From: N074bin45 sp039587475
GTDB lineage: Bacteria; Gemmatimonadota; Gemmatimonadetes; Gemmatimonadales; GWC2-71-9
Length of the DNA stretch: 64,000 nucleotides
Reading direction: 5' to 3'
Assembly: GCA_039587475.1 (NCBI GenBank)
Contig: JBDHIK010000003.1
Location: forward strand, 19,426 to 83,425
How positions within the stretch are numbered: position 1 is the first letter of the stretch; every line of letters starts with the position of its first letter. The position numbers were made by a program, and so were the translations under genes. The notes beneath the pieces are model-generated. The model worked only from the letters and a program-made list of their open reading frames with translations, did no database searches and had not been told where the DNA came from. Positions 43,273 to 53,090 of this stretch are shown in pieces.

Positions 43273-44349
43273 TCAGCCCTGGGCCTGGCTCCCAGCCTCC
43301 GACTCGGCGTCCTTCCGGACGCGGAGTTGACCACACGCGGCGTCGATGTCCAGGCCGCGGCTCCTCCTGACGACGACCTCGACCCCCTGGTTGCTGAGCC
43401 GTTCGGCGAATTCCCGAATCCGGCGCGCCGTGGTTGGCGCCAGGTTCGGGGCCCCGCCCGGATGCAACGGCAGGAGGTTCACCAGCGCCCCCAACTCCCG
43501 GGCCCGTTTGGCCAGCAGATCGGCCGCGTCCTGCCCATCGTTGACCCCGTCGATCATGACGTACTCGAAGGTGACCCGCTTGGGGAACTTGGCGGCTTCC
43601 GCCAGGACCTCGCGGAGCGGGTATTTCCGTTCGATCGGCATCAGATTCGATCGGCCTTCGGGATCCGGGCTGTGGAGTGACAGAGCCAGGCGGAACTGCT
43701 CCGGTCGCGCCGCGAGGGCACGCATGCCGGGGACGATCCCCACGGTCGACACCGTGATGTGTCGAGCCCCGATACCGATCCCCTCCGGGCGATTGAGGAT
43801 CGTGAGGGCCCGGTCCACCGCGGGCCAGTTGAGGAGCGGTTCCCCCATTCCCATGAACACGATGTTGCTGGGAGCGGCCTCAGGGTCTCTGAGTACCGCC
43901 TCGCGCACCTGGCCCACGATTTCGAAGGGACTCAGATTGCGGCGGAATCCCATGAGGCCGGTAGCGCAGAAGACGCAGCCCAGCGCGCAACCGGCCTGGG
44001 AGGAGATGCACATGGTGCGCCTGGAGCCTGAGGGGATGAGTACCGATTCGACGGCCTCGCCGTCGTCCAGACGCCAGAGGTACTTCCGTGTCCCGTCGCT
44101 GGATTGCTGCTCCACGTCCAGCGTCAGCCGGGGAAGGGGGAGGGTCCGGTCGAGGTCGTCACGGAGAGCCACAGGCAGGTCGGTGACTTCATGCCATCCC
44201 CGAACCGGTCGTTGCCAGAGCCGGGCCTGGATCTGATCGGCCCGGTAGCGAGGCAGGTTCCGGTCGGCCACCCAGCCGGCGATCCGCTCGGCGGCTTCGT
44301 CCGGGGTCAGATCCAACAGCGTGTGCGGAGCAGGGCTCTTCTGTGCCAT
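43273..44349 (-). CDS. rlmN: 23S rRNA (A2503-C2)/tRNA (A37-C2) methyltransferase
   Basis: Radical SAM methyltransferase. The cluster-binding CxxxCxxC is CALGCVFC; the SAM-side GEPL region is in FMGMGEPLLNWP; the C-terminal catalytic Cys is in DIDAACGQL. About 358 residues with the N-terminal RNA-binding helical part (YRADQIQARLWQ). It is distinguished from Cfr by its housekeeping context and the standard RlmN N-terminus. Divergent from aspS across 137 bp, in which I see no clear regulatory element. Confidence 0.96.
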   Translation of the reverse strand: MAQKSPAPHTLLDLTPDEAAERIAGWVADRNLPRYRADQIQARLWQRPVRGWHEVTDLPVALRDDLDRTLPLPRLTLDVEQQSSDGTRKYLWRLDDGEAVESVLIPSGSRRTMCISSQAGCALGCVFCATGLMGFRRNLSPFEIVGQVREAVLRDPEAAPSNIVFMGMGEPLLNWPAVDRALTILNRPEGIGIGARHITVSTVGIVPGMRALAARPEQFRLALSLHSPDPEGRSNLMPIERKYPLREVLAEAAKFPKRVTFEYVMIDGVNDGQDAADLLAKRARELGALVNLLPLHPGGAPNLAPTTARRIREFAERLSNQGVEVVVRRSRGLDIDAACGQLRVRKDAESEAGSQAQG

Positions 44350-44486
44350 GGGTGAAGATACCCCGGTGGTGGACCGGCAGCAGTCCTCAGGGTGCCCTGC
44401 GGCGGCGTCTCGACTGGCCCTCGCCCCCGGCCTTGTGCCACATTACGTTGTGGGGCCTGATCTCAAGCTGATTCTGGGTAGGATCT

Positions 44487-46283
44487 GTGACCAACGACCA
44501 TAGCGCTACTTCCATGCGGACGGACCGGTGCGGGGCCCTCCGGGCCTCGGATGTCGGCCGTAAGGTACGCCTCGGCGGCTGGGTGCACCGGCGTCGTGAC
44601 CTCGGCGGCATCGTATTCATCGACCTGCGGGACCGGGATGGCACGGTACAGTTGTCCTGCGATCCCAAGTGGACTCCAGCGCCGGTACTCGAGGCAGCGG
44701 CGGGGATCGGCTCGGAATCGGTCATTCTCGTGGAGGGCGAGGTCGCCCTGCGGCCGGATGAAGCGCGGGATCACTCGCTGGCCACGCGTGAGGTCGAGGT
44801 CCACGTCAGCGCCATCGAACTGGTGGGCCCGGCGGTCACCCCGCCCATTCCGGTGGCGTTCCGCGATGGCGAAGAACTCGCCGCCGAGGAGTTGCGTCTT
44901 CGTCACAGGGTGCTCGATCTGCGGCGCCCCGAACTCCAGGCCAACCTGATGCTGCGGCACCGGTTGCTGCAACGCGCCAGAGCCACCCTCGCGGCGCAAG
45001 GGTTCCTCGAGCTCGAGACCCCCATTCTCACCAAACCGACGCCTGAAGGCGCCCGGGATTATCTGGTGCCGAGCCGGGTGCATGCCGGTGAGTTCTATGC
45101 CCTGCCGCAATCCCCGCAGATCTACAAGCAGCTGTTCATGGTGGCGGGCTTCGACCGGTACTTCCAGATCGCCCGCTGCTTTCGTGATGAGGACCTCCGG
45201 GCTGACCGGCAACCGGAGTTCACCCAGATCGACATCGAGGCGTCCTTCGTCTCGGCCGACGACGTGCGGCGTTTTGTCGAAGATGTTCTGGTGGAGCTCT
45301 GGGCAGAGGCGGGCCACACCGTGTCCGCTCCGTTCCCGCGTCTGACCTATGCCGACGTCATGGAACGCTACGGATCGGACAAGCCGGATCTGCGGTTCGG
45401 GTTCGAAATCGCGGATCATAGTCAGATCGTTGGCCCCGACGCGGCGCCGTTCGTGGTCGACGCCTTGCGCGCGGGCGGTCGCCTCCGGGCCATCCTCGTG
45501 CCGGGCGGCGCGGCCTGGAGCCGCAAGGACATCGACGGGTTTACGGCAGTGGCGAAAGGCGCCGGAGCCGGCGGGCTCATGTGGGCCAAGCGGGCCGAGG
45601 GGGACACCAGCGATGCCTGGTCGGGGCAGGGGGTCAAGGCGCTCGGCCTCGAGATGTTGCGCCGGGTGCCGGCCGACGCCGGCGATCTCTGCCTGGCGGT
45701 GGTGGGTCCTGATACGGTGACGTCACCGAGTCTGGCCGCCGTGCGGGCCGCCGTCATCGGGCGGACCGAGCTTGGCCCCTCGACGGAGCACAGCCTGGCA
45801 TGGGTGGTCGATTTCCCGCTGTTCGAGCCCGATCCGGACTCCGGGGACCCGGTTCCGGCCCATCATCCGTTCACGGCCCCCCATCCGGACGACGTCTCGA
45901 AACTGACCGGGTCCCCGGGGGAATGCCGGTCGACTCACAATGACGTGATCTACAACGGACATGAACTGGGTTCCGGATCCATTCGTATCACCGATCAGGT
46001 ATTGCAGCGGCGCATCTTCGATCTGCTGGGCCTGGGCACCGAGGAGATCGACCGCCGCTTCGGCTTCCTCCTCGAGTCCCTCGCTCAGGGCGCACCACCG
46101 CACGGTGGATTCGCGGTGGGTTTCGACAGGGTCGTGATGCTTCTGGCCGGCGCCCCCTCACTCAGAGACGTCGTCGCGTTTCCCAAGACGACGGCGGCTC
46201 GGGCCCTGTTCGAGGAGGCCCCGACGACGGTCGGCCCAGCCGAGCTCGCCGATCTCCACCTCGCGGTGACCCGTCCCTCTTGA
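44487..46283 (+). CDS. aspS: Aspartyl-tRNA synthetase
   Basis: Class IIb synthetase of about 598 residues. The N-terminal OB fold (GGWVHRRRDLGGIVF) is followed by motif 1, motif 2 (CFRDEDLRADRQPEFTQID), the bacterial GAD insertion, and motif 3 (GFAVGFDRVVMLL). GTG 44487 has AGGA nearby; ATG 44514 is an alternative. The His after WV in the OB fold is a feature of some non-discriminating AspRSs that also charge tRNA-Asn; whether that holds here is unknown. Starts a 20-kb co-directional run. Confidence 0.97.
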   Translation: MTNDHSATSMRTDRCGALRASDVGRKVRLGGWVHRRRDLGGIVFIDLRDRDGTVQLSCDPKWTPAPVLEAAAGIGSESVILVEGEVALRPDEARDHSLATREVEVHVSAIELVGPAVTPPIPVAFRDGEELAAEELRLRHRVLDLRRPELQANLMLRHRLLQRARATLAAQGFLELETPILTKPTPEGARDYLVPSRVHAGEFYALPQSPQIYKQLFMVAGFDRYFQIARCFRDEDLRADRQPEFTQIDIEASFVSADDVRRFVEDVLVELWAEAGHTVSAPFPRLTYADVMERYGSDKPDLRFGFEIADHSQIVGPDAAPFVVDALRAGGRLRAILVPGGAAWSRKDIDGFTAVAKGAGAGGLMWAKRAEGDTSDAWSGQGVKALGLEMLRRVPADAGDLCLAVVGPDTVTSPSLAAVRAAVIGRTELGPSTEHSLAWVVDFPLFEPDPDSGDPVPAHHPFTAPHPDDVSKLTGSPGECRSTHNDVIYNGHELGSGSIRITDQVLQRRIFDLLGLGTEEIDRRFGFLLESLAQGAPPHGGFAVGFDRVVMLLAGAPSLRDVVAFPKTTAARALFEEAPTTVGPAELADLHLAVTRPS

Positions 46284-46296
46284 GTAGACTGATGTC

Positions 46297-47247
46297 ATGA
46301 CCGAGGCCACTCACCGCCGCCTCTCCGCCGAAGGAGCCGACCCGCTGCTTCTGGCCGGCGTCAACGATGCCAACCTCCTGGAACTGCAGCGCGCCACCGG
46401 GGTGAAGGCTTCGCTCAGGGGCGATGTCCTGATGCTGGGAGGGACCTCCGAGCAGGTGGACCGAGCCGTGCCTGCGGTTCAGGCCATGATCGACCGGGCC
46501 CGGCGCGGAGAGACGTTCTCGGCCGATGACGTACCACGTTTCGTGGCCGCCGACGGGGCCGTCAACCCGGGCGAGCAGGCCGAGGCCAAGATCGTGCTGC
46601 CCGGCGTACGGAAGGCCATCGTCCCGAAGACGCAGGGGCAGCGGGACTACCTCCAGGCCATCGAGGACCACGACATCGTGGTCGCGGTGGGGCCCGCCGG
46701 GACCGGGAAGACCTATCTGGCGGTGGCCAAGGCCATCGAGGCGCTGGCCCGGAAGCGCGTCAAGCGCATCATCCTGGCACGCCCAGCCGTGGAGGCCGGT
46801 GAGTCTCTGGGCTTTCTCCCCGGGGATCTCCAGGCCAAGGTCGATCCCTACCTGCGGCCCCTCTACGATGCCCTGGGCGACATGATGCCGTATGACAAGG
46901 TGCAACGCGCCATCGAGTCCAACGTGATCGAAATCGCCCCGTTGGCCTACATGCGGGGCCGCACGCTGGCCGACGCCTTCATCATCCTCGACGAAGCCCA
47001 GAACTCCACCGGTCCGCAGATGAAGATGTTCCTGACGCGGCTTGGCGTGAACAGCAAGACCGTGGTAACGGGTGACAAGACCCAGATCGACTTGCCGCAA
47101 CGGGAGGAGTCCGGGCTCGTGCAGGTCGAGCGGATCCTGGCCCACGTCGACGGCGTGGCAATCCGCTATCTCCATGACGTGGACGTGGTGCGGCACCGAC
47201 TGGTGCGCGAAATCGTTCGGGCCTATGCCGAGGACCAGAGCGGGTGA
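46297..47247 (+). CDS. ybeZ: PhoH-family ATPase (YbeZ)
   Basis: P-loop ATPase of about 316 residues: KTQGQRDYLQAI, Walker A in GPAGTGKTYLAVAKA, Walker B in FIILDEAQNS, and VVTGDKTQIDLP. An N-terminal KH-like RNA-binding part (about 1-90, LLELQRATGVKASLRGDVLML) precedes it. PhoH/YbeZ works with YbeY in rRNA maturation and ribosome quality control. Starts 13 bp after aspS; ybeY follows after 42 bp. Confidence 0.95.
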   Translation: MTEATHRRLSAEGADPLLLAGVNDANLLELQRATGVKASLRGDVLMLGGTSEQVDRAVPAVQAMIDRARRGETFSADDVPRFVAADGAVNPGEQAEAKIVLPGVRKAIVPKTQGQRDYLQAIEDHDIVVAVGPAGTGKTYLAVAKAIEALARKRVKRIILARPAVEAGESLGFLPGDLQAKVDPYLRPLYDALGDMMPYDKVQRAIESNVIEIAPLAYMRGRTLADAFIILDEAQNSTGPQMKMFLTRLGVNSKTVVTGDKTQIDLPQREESGLVQVERILAHVDGVAIRYLHDVDVVRHRLVREIVRAYAEDQSG

Positions 47248-47289
47248 CACCGGCAACGATCACCGTCACCGACGAGAGTACCCACCGGC

Positions 47290-47700
47290 GTGGCCGCTGA
47301 CGTCTCCGTTCACGGCCGCCTCCCCCTTCCCGTCGACACCGTCCGCCGCGTCGTCCACCACGTCCTTGCCCAGGAAGGGAGGGACGCCGAGGTGTCCGTG
47401 ACGTTTCTGGGCCGGGACCGCATGCGCGATCTCAATCAACGGTACAAGGGCCGCAACGCCGCCACCGACGTGCTGGCGTTCGCCTTGCCGGATCCGTCCG
47501 GCGTGGTCGGGGACGTGTACCTGTGTCCCTGGGTGGCCCGCCGGGAAGCACAGGCGCGCGGCGTGGCGCTGGAAGAAGAGGTCATCCGGCTCCTGGTGCA
47601 CGGCACCCTTCACGTGCTGGGCTACGACCATCCGGAAGAGCAGCGCACCGAAAGCGCCATGTGGAAGCGCCAGGAGCGCTACGTGGGGAACCTGACGTGA
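47290..47700 (+). CDS. ybeY: Endoribonuclease YbeY
   Basis: Zinc-dependent RNase for 16S rRNA 3' end maturation. The H3XH5XH motif is complete in HGTLHVLGYDH, followed by EE. NQRYKGRNAATDVLAF is the second conserved block. 136 residues, normal. GTG 47290 is the only start available in the frame after the phoH stop. It overlaps the next gene by 4 bp. Confidence 0.96.
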   Translation: MAADVSVHGRLPLPVDTVRRVVHHVLAQEGRDAEVSVTFLGRDRMRDLNQRYKGRNAATDVLAFALPDPSGVVGDVYLCPWVARREAQARGVALEEEVIRLLVHGTLHVLGYDHPEEQRTESAMWKRQERYVGNLT

Positions 47701-48869
47701 GCGGGTGGCCCGCCTTCGTGGCGCCCCTGGTGACCCTCGCCTGTCTGGCGTGGGCCGGGTGGTTGGCGCTTGCGTCCGAGGGAGGATCCGAAGAGGTCCC
47801 CAGCAACGCCGAGCCGGCCGGCGGAACCGTTCCCCTGGCGCGCCGCTTTCACCTGGCGCACCTCACGGTCCTGTTCTTCGCGGCCGGCGCGGGCAGCGCC
47901 GCGGTGCGCTGGTGGCAATCGACCGGCGTGGAACTGCTGCTGCGCCTTGGCCTGGTGCTGGCGCTGGGCTGGGTCGTCGGCGATCTGTTGCCGAGGGTGC
48001 TGGCACAGTTGTCGCCGAGAATCGCCAGTCTGGCCCGCCAGAGTGCCACGCGGAGCCTGATGCTCTTCACCCCTCTCTATTGGACGGCTGCCTGGGCGGA
48101 CCAGCGTGCCCACGAGGCCTCGCGGGACGAGGCGGCGTTGCCGAACGAGGATCAGTCCGGTCCCGGCCTGTTCACGCTTCCGGACTCGAATGTCAGCGAC
48201 GTCATGACTCCCCGGATCGACATCGTTGCGGTCGACCGCTCGCACACCTTCCCGGAGGTCCTGGACACGGTGCGCCAATCGGCCTACGCCCGTCTCCTGG
48301 TGTTCGACGGAACGCCCGACGACGTCATTGGTGTGATCTACGCGAAGGACCTGCTTGGCGTACCCAGTGCCGACAGCGAGACCGATTGGGAATCGCTGAT
48401 GCGGCCCGTGGCCTTCGTGCCGGAGGGCAAGCGGCTGGATCAGCAGCTTCGGGATTTCCAGCGCGGGCGTCAGCACATAGCCGTGGTGGTCGACGAACAC
48501 GGCGGCACCGCCGGGCTGGTGACCCTCGAGGATATCCTCGAGGAGATCGTCGGCGAGATCCAGGACGAACGGGACGAAGACGAGGTGGTCGAAATCCAGG
48601 AGGTCGAACCCGGGACCTGGCTGGTCGAAGGGGGCACCCCCCTCGTGGATCTCGAGGCCGTGCTGGCCGAGGACCTGGGACGCGAAGACGTCAGCACCGT
48701 CGGCGGCCTGGTCATGGCGGAGTTCGGACGGGTGCCCAGCGCTCGTGAGTCGCTGCAGCTCGGGCGGGTGCGGCTGACGGTGAATCGCATGGAAGGACGC
48801 CGGGTGCAGCGGGTCCTGGTTCACCGACTCCCCGAGTCGCCGGACGCTGACGGTGGAGACGTCGCGTGA
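47697..48869 (+). CDS. CorC/HlyC-like CBS-pair membrane protein 1
   Basis: About 390 residues. Three or four N-terminal hydrophobic segments (about 1-120) stand where a CNNM/DUF21 domain is expected but are divergent. A CBS pair follows (about 170-290: SDVMTPRIDIVAVDR, YARLLVFDG, VVVDEHGGTAGLVTLEDILEEIVGEI), then a CorC_HlyC domain (about 305-380). This is the YbeX position of a ybeZ-ybeY-ybeX cluster. Probable magnesium/cobalt efflux-related role, by family. GTG start overlaps the ybeY stop. Confidence 0.85.
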   Translation: MSGWPAFVAPLVTLACLAWAGWLALASEGGSEEVPSNAEPAGGTVPLARRFHLAHLTVLFFAAGAGSAAVRWWQSTGVELLLRLGLVLALGWVVGDLLPRVLAQLSPRIASLARQSATRSLMLFTPLYWTAAWADQRAHEASRDEAALPNEDQSGPGLFTLPDSNVSDVMTPRIDIVAVDRSHTFPEVLDTVRQSAYARLLVFDGTPDDVIGVIYAKDLLGVPSADSETDWESLMRPVAFVPEGKRLDQQLRDFQRGRQHIAVVVDEHGGTAGLVTLEDILEEIVGEIQDERDEDEVVEIQEVEPGTWLVEGGTPLVDLEAVLAEDLGREDVSTVGGLVMAEFGRVPSARESLQLGRVRLTVNRMEGRRVQRVLVHRLPESPDADGGDVA

Positions 48870-50059
48870 TCTGGCTTCTCGTGGCGCTGGGGCTCGTGCT
48901 GACCGCCTTTGGCGCGACAGCCGGGGCTGCCCTGATCTCAGTGAGCCGGGCGGAACTGGCGCAGACGGTTTCCTTGCGATTGCGGGGGCAGGGAGGTCCC
49001 CTGGCCAAGCTGGGACATCTCGACGCGCTGTTGACCGCCGCCTCCGCCACCACGTCGCTCGGGGTGGTGATGCTCGGTGCGGCGGCGGCGGCGGCTCTCC
49101 TGGGCGATCAGGTCCAGCAGGTGGCCCTGGTGTTCGTGGTGCTGGCGGCGTCGGCCATCGTGTTCGGTGGCTACCTGTATTCTCGCCTGCTGCCGGAGCG
49201 CCGGGCGTTGCGCATCGCCACGTTGGTGACACCGATCCTGGAACTGTGGGCCGCCCCGCTGTGGTGGGTGTTGCCGGCCTCGAGCCCGCCGCGGGCGGAT
49301 GCGCTGCACGCCCTCAAGCGGGAGGGGGCAGCGGTGGGCGTCGAAGAAGACGGCAGCCTGTCCCAGGTCGAGAGCATCATCCGCTTTGCCAGCCAGCCGG
49401 TGGCGCAGGTCATGTCGCCCCGCACCGAGATCGTCGCCGTTCCCGAGTCGTCGGATATCGATGACATCCGCCAGATCTTCATCGAGAGTGGCTACAGTCG
49501 TCTGCCCGTGTTCCGGTCCACGCTGGACGACATCATCGGCATGGTGCACGCCTTCGACCTGCTCAAGCTCGACCCTGACGGGACCCTGCCGGTGCACCCG
49601 GTGGCGGTGGCGCCGGCGAGCCGCCCGTGTGGCGACCTGTTGTTGGACATGCAGCGCGAACGACGCCACCTTGCGGTGGTCCTCGATGAGTTCGGGGGCA
49701 CCCTGGGCTTGGCGACGCTGGAAGACCTCCTCGAGGAATTGGTCGGCGAAATCGTCGACGAACACGACCACGCCTTGCCCGAGCCGCCCCGGTCGGGCCC
49801 GGGGATTTTCGAAACCGACGGTACCACACCACCTGCCGTCATTGCCGAACACTTTGGCATGCCGCTCCCGGCGACGGGGGCGATCACCATCAGTGGGTTG
49901 CTGACCGACCTGGCCGGGCGGATCCCCTATCGTGGCGAGCGCCTGCTGGTCGACGGGTTGGAGTTCGATATCGTCGAGGCCTCCCCGACGAGAATACAAC
50001 GACTGCTGGTCCGGCGTGGTCCGGTCACAGCGGCGACATTGCCCGCGGAGCGTTCGTGA
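48866..50059 (+). CDS. CorC/HlyC-like CBS-pair membrane protein 2
   Basis: About 397 residues and a paralogue of the preceding protein: N-terminal DUF21-like membrane part (about 1-145), CBS pair (AQVMSPRTEIVAVPES, GYSRLPVFRS, VVLDEFGGTLGLATLEDLLEELVGEI) and a CorC_HlyC domain ending near RIQRLLVRR. The two CBS halves are clearly alike by eye, indicating tandem duplication or a heteromeric pair. 4-bp overlaps on both sides; mgtE follows. Confidence 0.85.
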   Translation: MIWLLVALGLVLTAFGATAGAALISVSRAELAQTVSLRLRGQGGPLAKLGHLDALLTAASATTSLGVVMLGAAAAAALLGDQVQQVALVFVVLAASAIVFGGYLYSRLLPERRALRIATLVTPILELWAAPLWWVLPASSPPRADALHALKREGAAVGVEEDGSLSQVESIIRFASQPVAQVMSPRTEIVAVPESSDIDDIRQIFIESGYSRLPVFRSTLDDIIGMVHAFDLLKLDPDGTLPVHPVAVAPASRPCGDLLLDMQRERRHLAVVLDEFGGTLGLATLEDLLEELVGEIVDEHDHALPEPPRSGPGIFETDGTTPPAVIAEHFGMPLPATGAITISGLLTDLAGRIPYRGERLLVDGLEFDIVEASPTRIQRLLVRRGPVTAATLPAERS

Positions 50060-51396
50060 ACGAGACGCCGACCATCGAATCCACGGTGGACCTGTATCGC
50101 GCCGGCGAGACGGCTGCCTTTGTGCAGGTGGCGTCCCAACTGGAGCCGGCCGACCTGGCCGACGTGCTCTCCGCGCTCAGCGAAGACGAGCGGGTCGGGG
50201 CAGTGCAGTTGCTCCCAGCCGAGGTGGCGGCCGAGGCGCTGGCGTCCCTGCCCGAGGATGCCCACCCGGAAGTGACGTTGGCGGCGCTTTCGGCGGCGCA
50301 TGCCGCGGACATCGTCGAAGAGCTCGAAGACGACGACGCCGCGGACCTCCTCGGCGATCTGGAGCCCGAGGCCCAGGAACGGATTCTCGCCGACGTCGAG
50401 GAAGAGGACCGCGCCGAGGTCGAACACCTCCTGCGCTACGACGAAGAGTCGGCCGGCGGCATCATGACCACGCACCTGGTCACGGTGCGCGACAGCTATT
50501 CCGCCGAAGACGCCATCACCGCCATCCGGGCCCAGGCCGAGGAAGTCGATGACTTCTATCAGGTGTTCGTGGTCGATGCCATGGAACGCCTGGTCGGGAT
50601 CCTGCCACTCAAAGCCCTGGTCCTGAGCGCCCCGACGCGCGCGGTGCGGGATATCATGGAAGACGCCGACATCACCGTCCAACCGGACCTCGACCAGGAA
50701 GATGTCGCGCGGGTCATGGCACGGTACGACATGCCTGCGGTCCCGGTCGTGGATGGATCCGGGAAGTTGCTGGGCCGGATCACCTTCGACGACGTCAGTG
50801 ACGTCATGGAAGAGGAGCACACGGAGGACTTGCTCCGGTTCAGTGGCGTCGCCGCAGACGAAGGCCTGGCCGTGGCCCTCAAAACGGCTATTCGCACACG
50901 CCTCCCCTGGCTCTATCTCAATCTGCTCACGGCGCTCCTGGCAGCCGCGGTAGTGGTCTACTTTCAGGCCGAGATCCAGCGGACGGTCATTCTGGCGGCG
51001 CTGATGCCCATCATCGCCGGGCTGGGCGGCAACGCCGGCACCCAGTCGCTGGCGGTCACGGTTCGAAGACTGGCCCTGGGGCTCATCTCGAAACGCCAAG
51101 GATTCGAGGCCGTGGCCAAGGAAGCGCTCATCGGAGCGGCCAACGGCCTCGCCATCGGGGTCGGCATCGCCGTCCTGACGGTGCTGATGGGGGAAGATCC
51201 GCGCCTCGGGCTGCTGGTGTTCCTCGCGATGTCTTTCAATGTCTTCGTGGCCGGATCCGCCGGGGCGTTCATCCCCATCCTGCTGGAGAGGATCGGCGTC
51301 GACCCCGCCGTGGCGTCTTCGGTGTTCGTCACCACTCTCACGGACATCGCCGGGTTCGCCATTCTGCTTGGCCTGGCGAGTTTCCTGTTGATCTAG
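50056..51396 (+). CDS. mgtE: Magnesium transporter MgtE
   Basis: About 446 residues: MgtE_N superhelical domain (about 10-130, with acidic repeats such as IVEELEDDDAADLLGDLEPE), CBS pair (about 140-260; LLRYDEESAGGIMTTHLVTV), the plug helix, then five membrane segments with the pore signature GLGGNAGTQSLAV. The CBS pair and MgtE_N gate the channel by sensing cytosolic Mg2+. GTG 50056 overlaps the preceding stop. Together with the two CorC-like genes it forms a divalent-cation block. Confidence 0.95.
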   Translation: MNETPTIESTVDLYRAGETAAFVQVASQLEPADLADVLSALSEDERVGAVQLLPAEVAAEALASLPEDAHPEVTLAALSAAHAADIVEELEDDDAADLLGDLEPEAQERILADVEEEDRAEVEHLLRYDEESAGGIMTTHLVTVRDSYSAEDAITAIRAQAEEVDDFYQVFVVDAMERLVGILPLKALVLSAPTRAVRDIMEDADITVQPDLDQEDVARVMARYDMPAVPVVDGSGKLLGRITFDDVSDVMEEEHTEDLLRFSGVAADEGLAVALKTAIRTRLPWLYLNLLTALLAAAVVVYFQAEIQRTVILAALMPIIAGLGGNAGTQSLAVTVRRLALGLISKRQGFEAVAKEALIGAANGLAIGVGIAVLTVLMGEDPRLGLLVFLAMSFNVFVAGSAGAFIPILLERIGVDPAVASSVFVTTLTDIAGFAILLGLASFLLI

Positions 51397-53037
51397 ATGC
51401 GGGCACTCCACATCCTCCTGCGGTTGGCCCCGCTCGTTCTGGCGTTCCTCGTGGACCGGCGCCGTTTCATCGTGGTCGGAAGGCCGGCGCGCCGGTCCGA
51501 GGCGGATCACGCAAAGCGGGCGCGTCGACTCACCACCACCCTGGCGGAACTGGGTCCCACGTTCATCAAGCTGGGACAGGTCCTGGGGATCCGGGCCGAC
51601 ATCGTTCCGGAACCCTATCTCAGCGCCCTGGCAACGCTGACGGATCAGGTGCCCCCGCTGGCGCCGGGTGTGGCCGAACGGGTCATTGCCGAGGCCGAGG
51701 GCCGGACCGTGGAGGAGCTGTTCGAACGGTTCGATCCCGAGCCGCTCGCGGCCGCGTCACTGGGCCAGGTCCACCGCGCCCGGTACCAGGGCCAGGACGT
51801 CGTGGTCAAGGTCTTGCGTCCCGGCGTGGACGACCTGGTGCAGCAGGACCTGCGCATTTCGTTCCGCGTCCTGTTCTCCCTACACGTGTTGTTTCCCAAC
51901 CATCATGTCCGGGCCATCGCGGCCATCGTCAGCGAGTTCGCCACCCGGATCGCCGAAGAACTGGATTTCGAGGAGGAGGCGCGGCACGCCGCCCTGTTGC
52001 GACGCAACTTCGCCGACGACCCGCGAGTGGTGGTGCCACGGGTCGTCGAAGCGCTTACGCGACGGCAGGTCCTGGTCCTGGAGTTCGTCGCGGGAACGCG
52101 CGTCGACCGGCTCCACGACCGGATCGCCGCCGGCGAGGTGCGTCTCGACGATCTGATCGCCACACTGTCGGAGCTCTATGTCCGCATGATGCTGGTAGAC
52201 GGCGTGTTCCACGCCGATCCGCATCCCGGCAACGTCCTCCTCGACGACGAGGGCCGGATCGTGTTCCTCGACTTCGGCATGGTGCTCCGGGTAGAGCAGG
52301 AGACGCGGACCCGGCTCATGAAGACCGTGCTGGCGGCGGTGCGGCAGGACGCCGACGGGGTCATCAACGGCTTCTACGAACTGGGGATCCTCGACCCGGA
52401 CGTGGACCGCGGCACGGTGCGGGACGCCGCCAAGCACCTGCTCGCCGTGGCTCACCGCGAGGACATGTCCGCCCGGCAGATCCAGCACATCGTCGAAGAC
52501 GTCCTGCGGACCTTCTATCAGTGGCCCCTGATTCTGCCATCGGATCTGGTCTACTTCGGGCGGGCGGCGGTCCTGGTGGAAGGCCTCGGGCATGCCTACG
52601 ATGCGGAGTTCAACGCCATGGCCGCGATCCGGCCGGTGGTGACCCGGCTGTCCCCGCAGCTCACGGAGACGCTGTTGGGGGTGTCTCCGCAGCATACGTT
52701 GCTGGATTGGTCGCAGGAGGCCGCCGGGGTCATCAGAACCATCAAGGACCTGCTCGACCGGGTGGAGCGAGAAGAGTTGCGCCTGCGCTGGCATCCGCGT
52801 GACACGCTGGAAATGCACCGATTCCTGTCGCAACAGGTGCGACGCGGCCTTCTGGCCATCTTCGCCTTCACCGTAGCCCTCATCAGCAGCATCGTCTTCC
52901 TGGCGGTCCGGCGCCTGGAGGTCCTCATCCTGGGCCTGCTGCTGTCGCTCGGCATGTTCCTGATCGTCTTCGTGCTGCCGAGCCACCTGTTCCAGAATCC
53001 ACTGCGATTACGGCCCAAATGGCCTACTAGGCGCTGA
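51397..53037 (+). CDS. UbiB/ABC1-family atypical protein kinase
   Basis: About 546 residues. The KxGQ motif is in FIKLGQVLGIRADIVP, followed by the Ala-rich loop AAASLGQVHRARY, catalytic-loop HADPHPGNVLL and metal-binding FLDFGM. Two hydrophobic helices close the C-terminus (about 490-530). The family supports ubiquinone synthesis and lipid homeostasis by an ATPase activity. Starts immediately after the mgtE stop with no gap. No quinone-synthesis gene is in the window. Confidence 0.92.
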   Translation: MRALHILLRLAPLVLAFLVDRRRFIVVGRPARRSEADHAKRARRLTTTLAELGPTFIKLGQVLGIRADIVPEPYLSALATLTDQVPPLAPGVAERVIAEAEGRTVEELFERFDPEPLAAASLGQVHRARYQGQDVVVKVLRPGVDDLVQQDLRISFRVLFSLHVLFPNHHVRAIAAIVSEFATRIAEELDFEEEARHAALLRRNFADDPRVVVPRVVEALTRRQVLVLEFVAGTRVDRLHDRIAAGEVRLDDLIATLSELYVRMMLVDGVFHADPHPGNVLLDDEGRIVFLDFGMVLRVEQETRTRLMKTVLAAVRQDADGVINGFYELGILDPDVDRGTVRDAAKHLLAVAHREDMSARQIQHIVEDVLRTFYQWPLILPSDLVYFGRAAVLVEGLGHAYDAEFNAMAAIRPVVTRLSPQLTETLLGVSPQHTLLDWSQEAAGVIRTIKDLLDRVEREELRLRWHPRDTLEMHRFLSQQVRRGLLAIFAFTVALISSIVFLAVRRLEVLILGLLLSLGMFLIVFVLPSHLFQNPLRLRPKWPTRR

Positions 53038-53090
53038 GCACCTCCGCCGGTGTCTTGCCCGGCTCCCGCCGTACGGCCAACTTACCTGTA

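Noticed and set aside
53038..53090. Cobalamin riboswitch upstream of the meaB-mutase genes
   Set aside because: The gap after the UbiB-type gene is only about 50 bp and has no B12-box-like sequence; there is no room for the aptamer.
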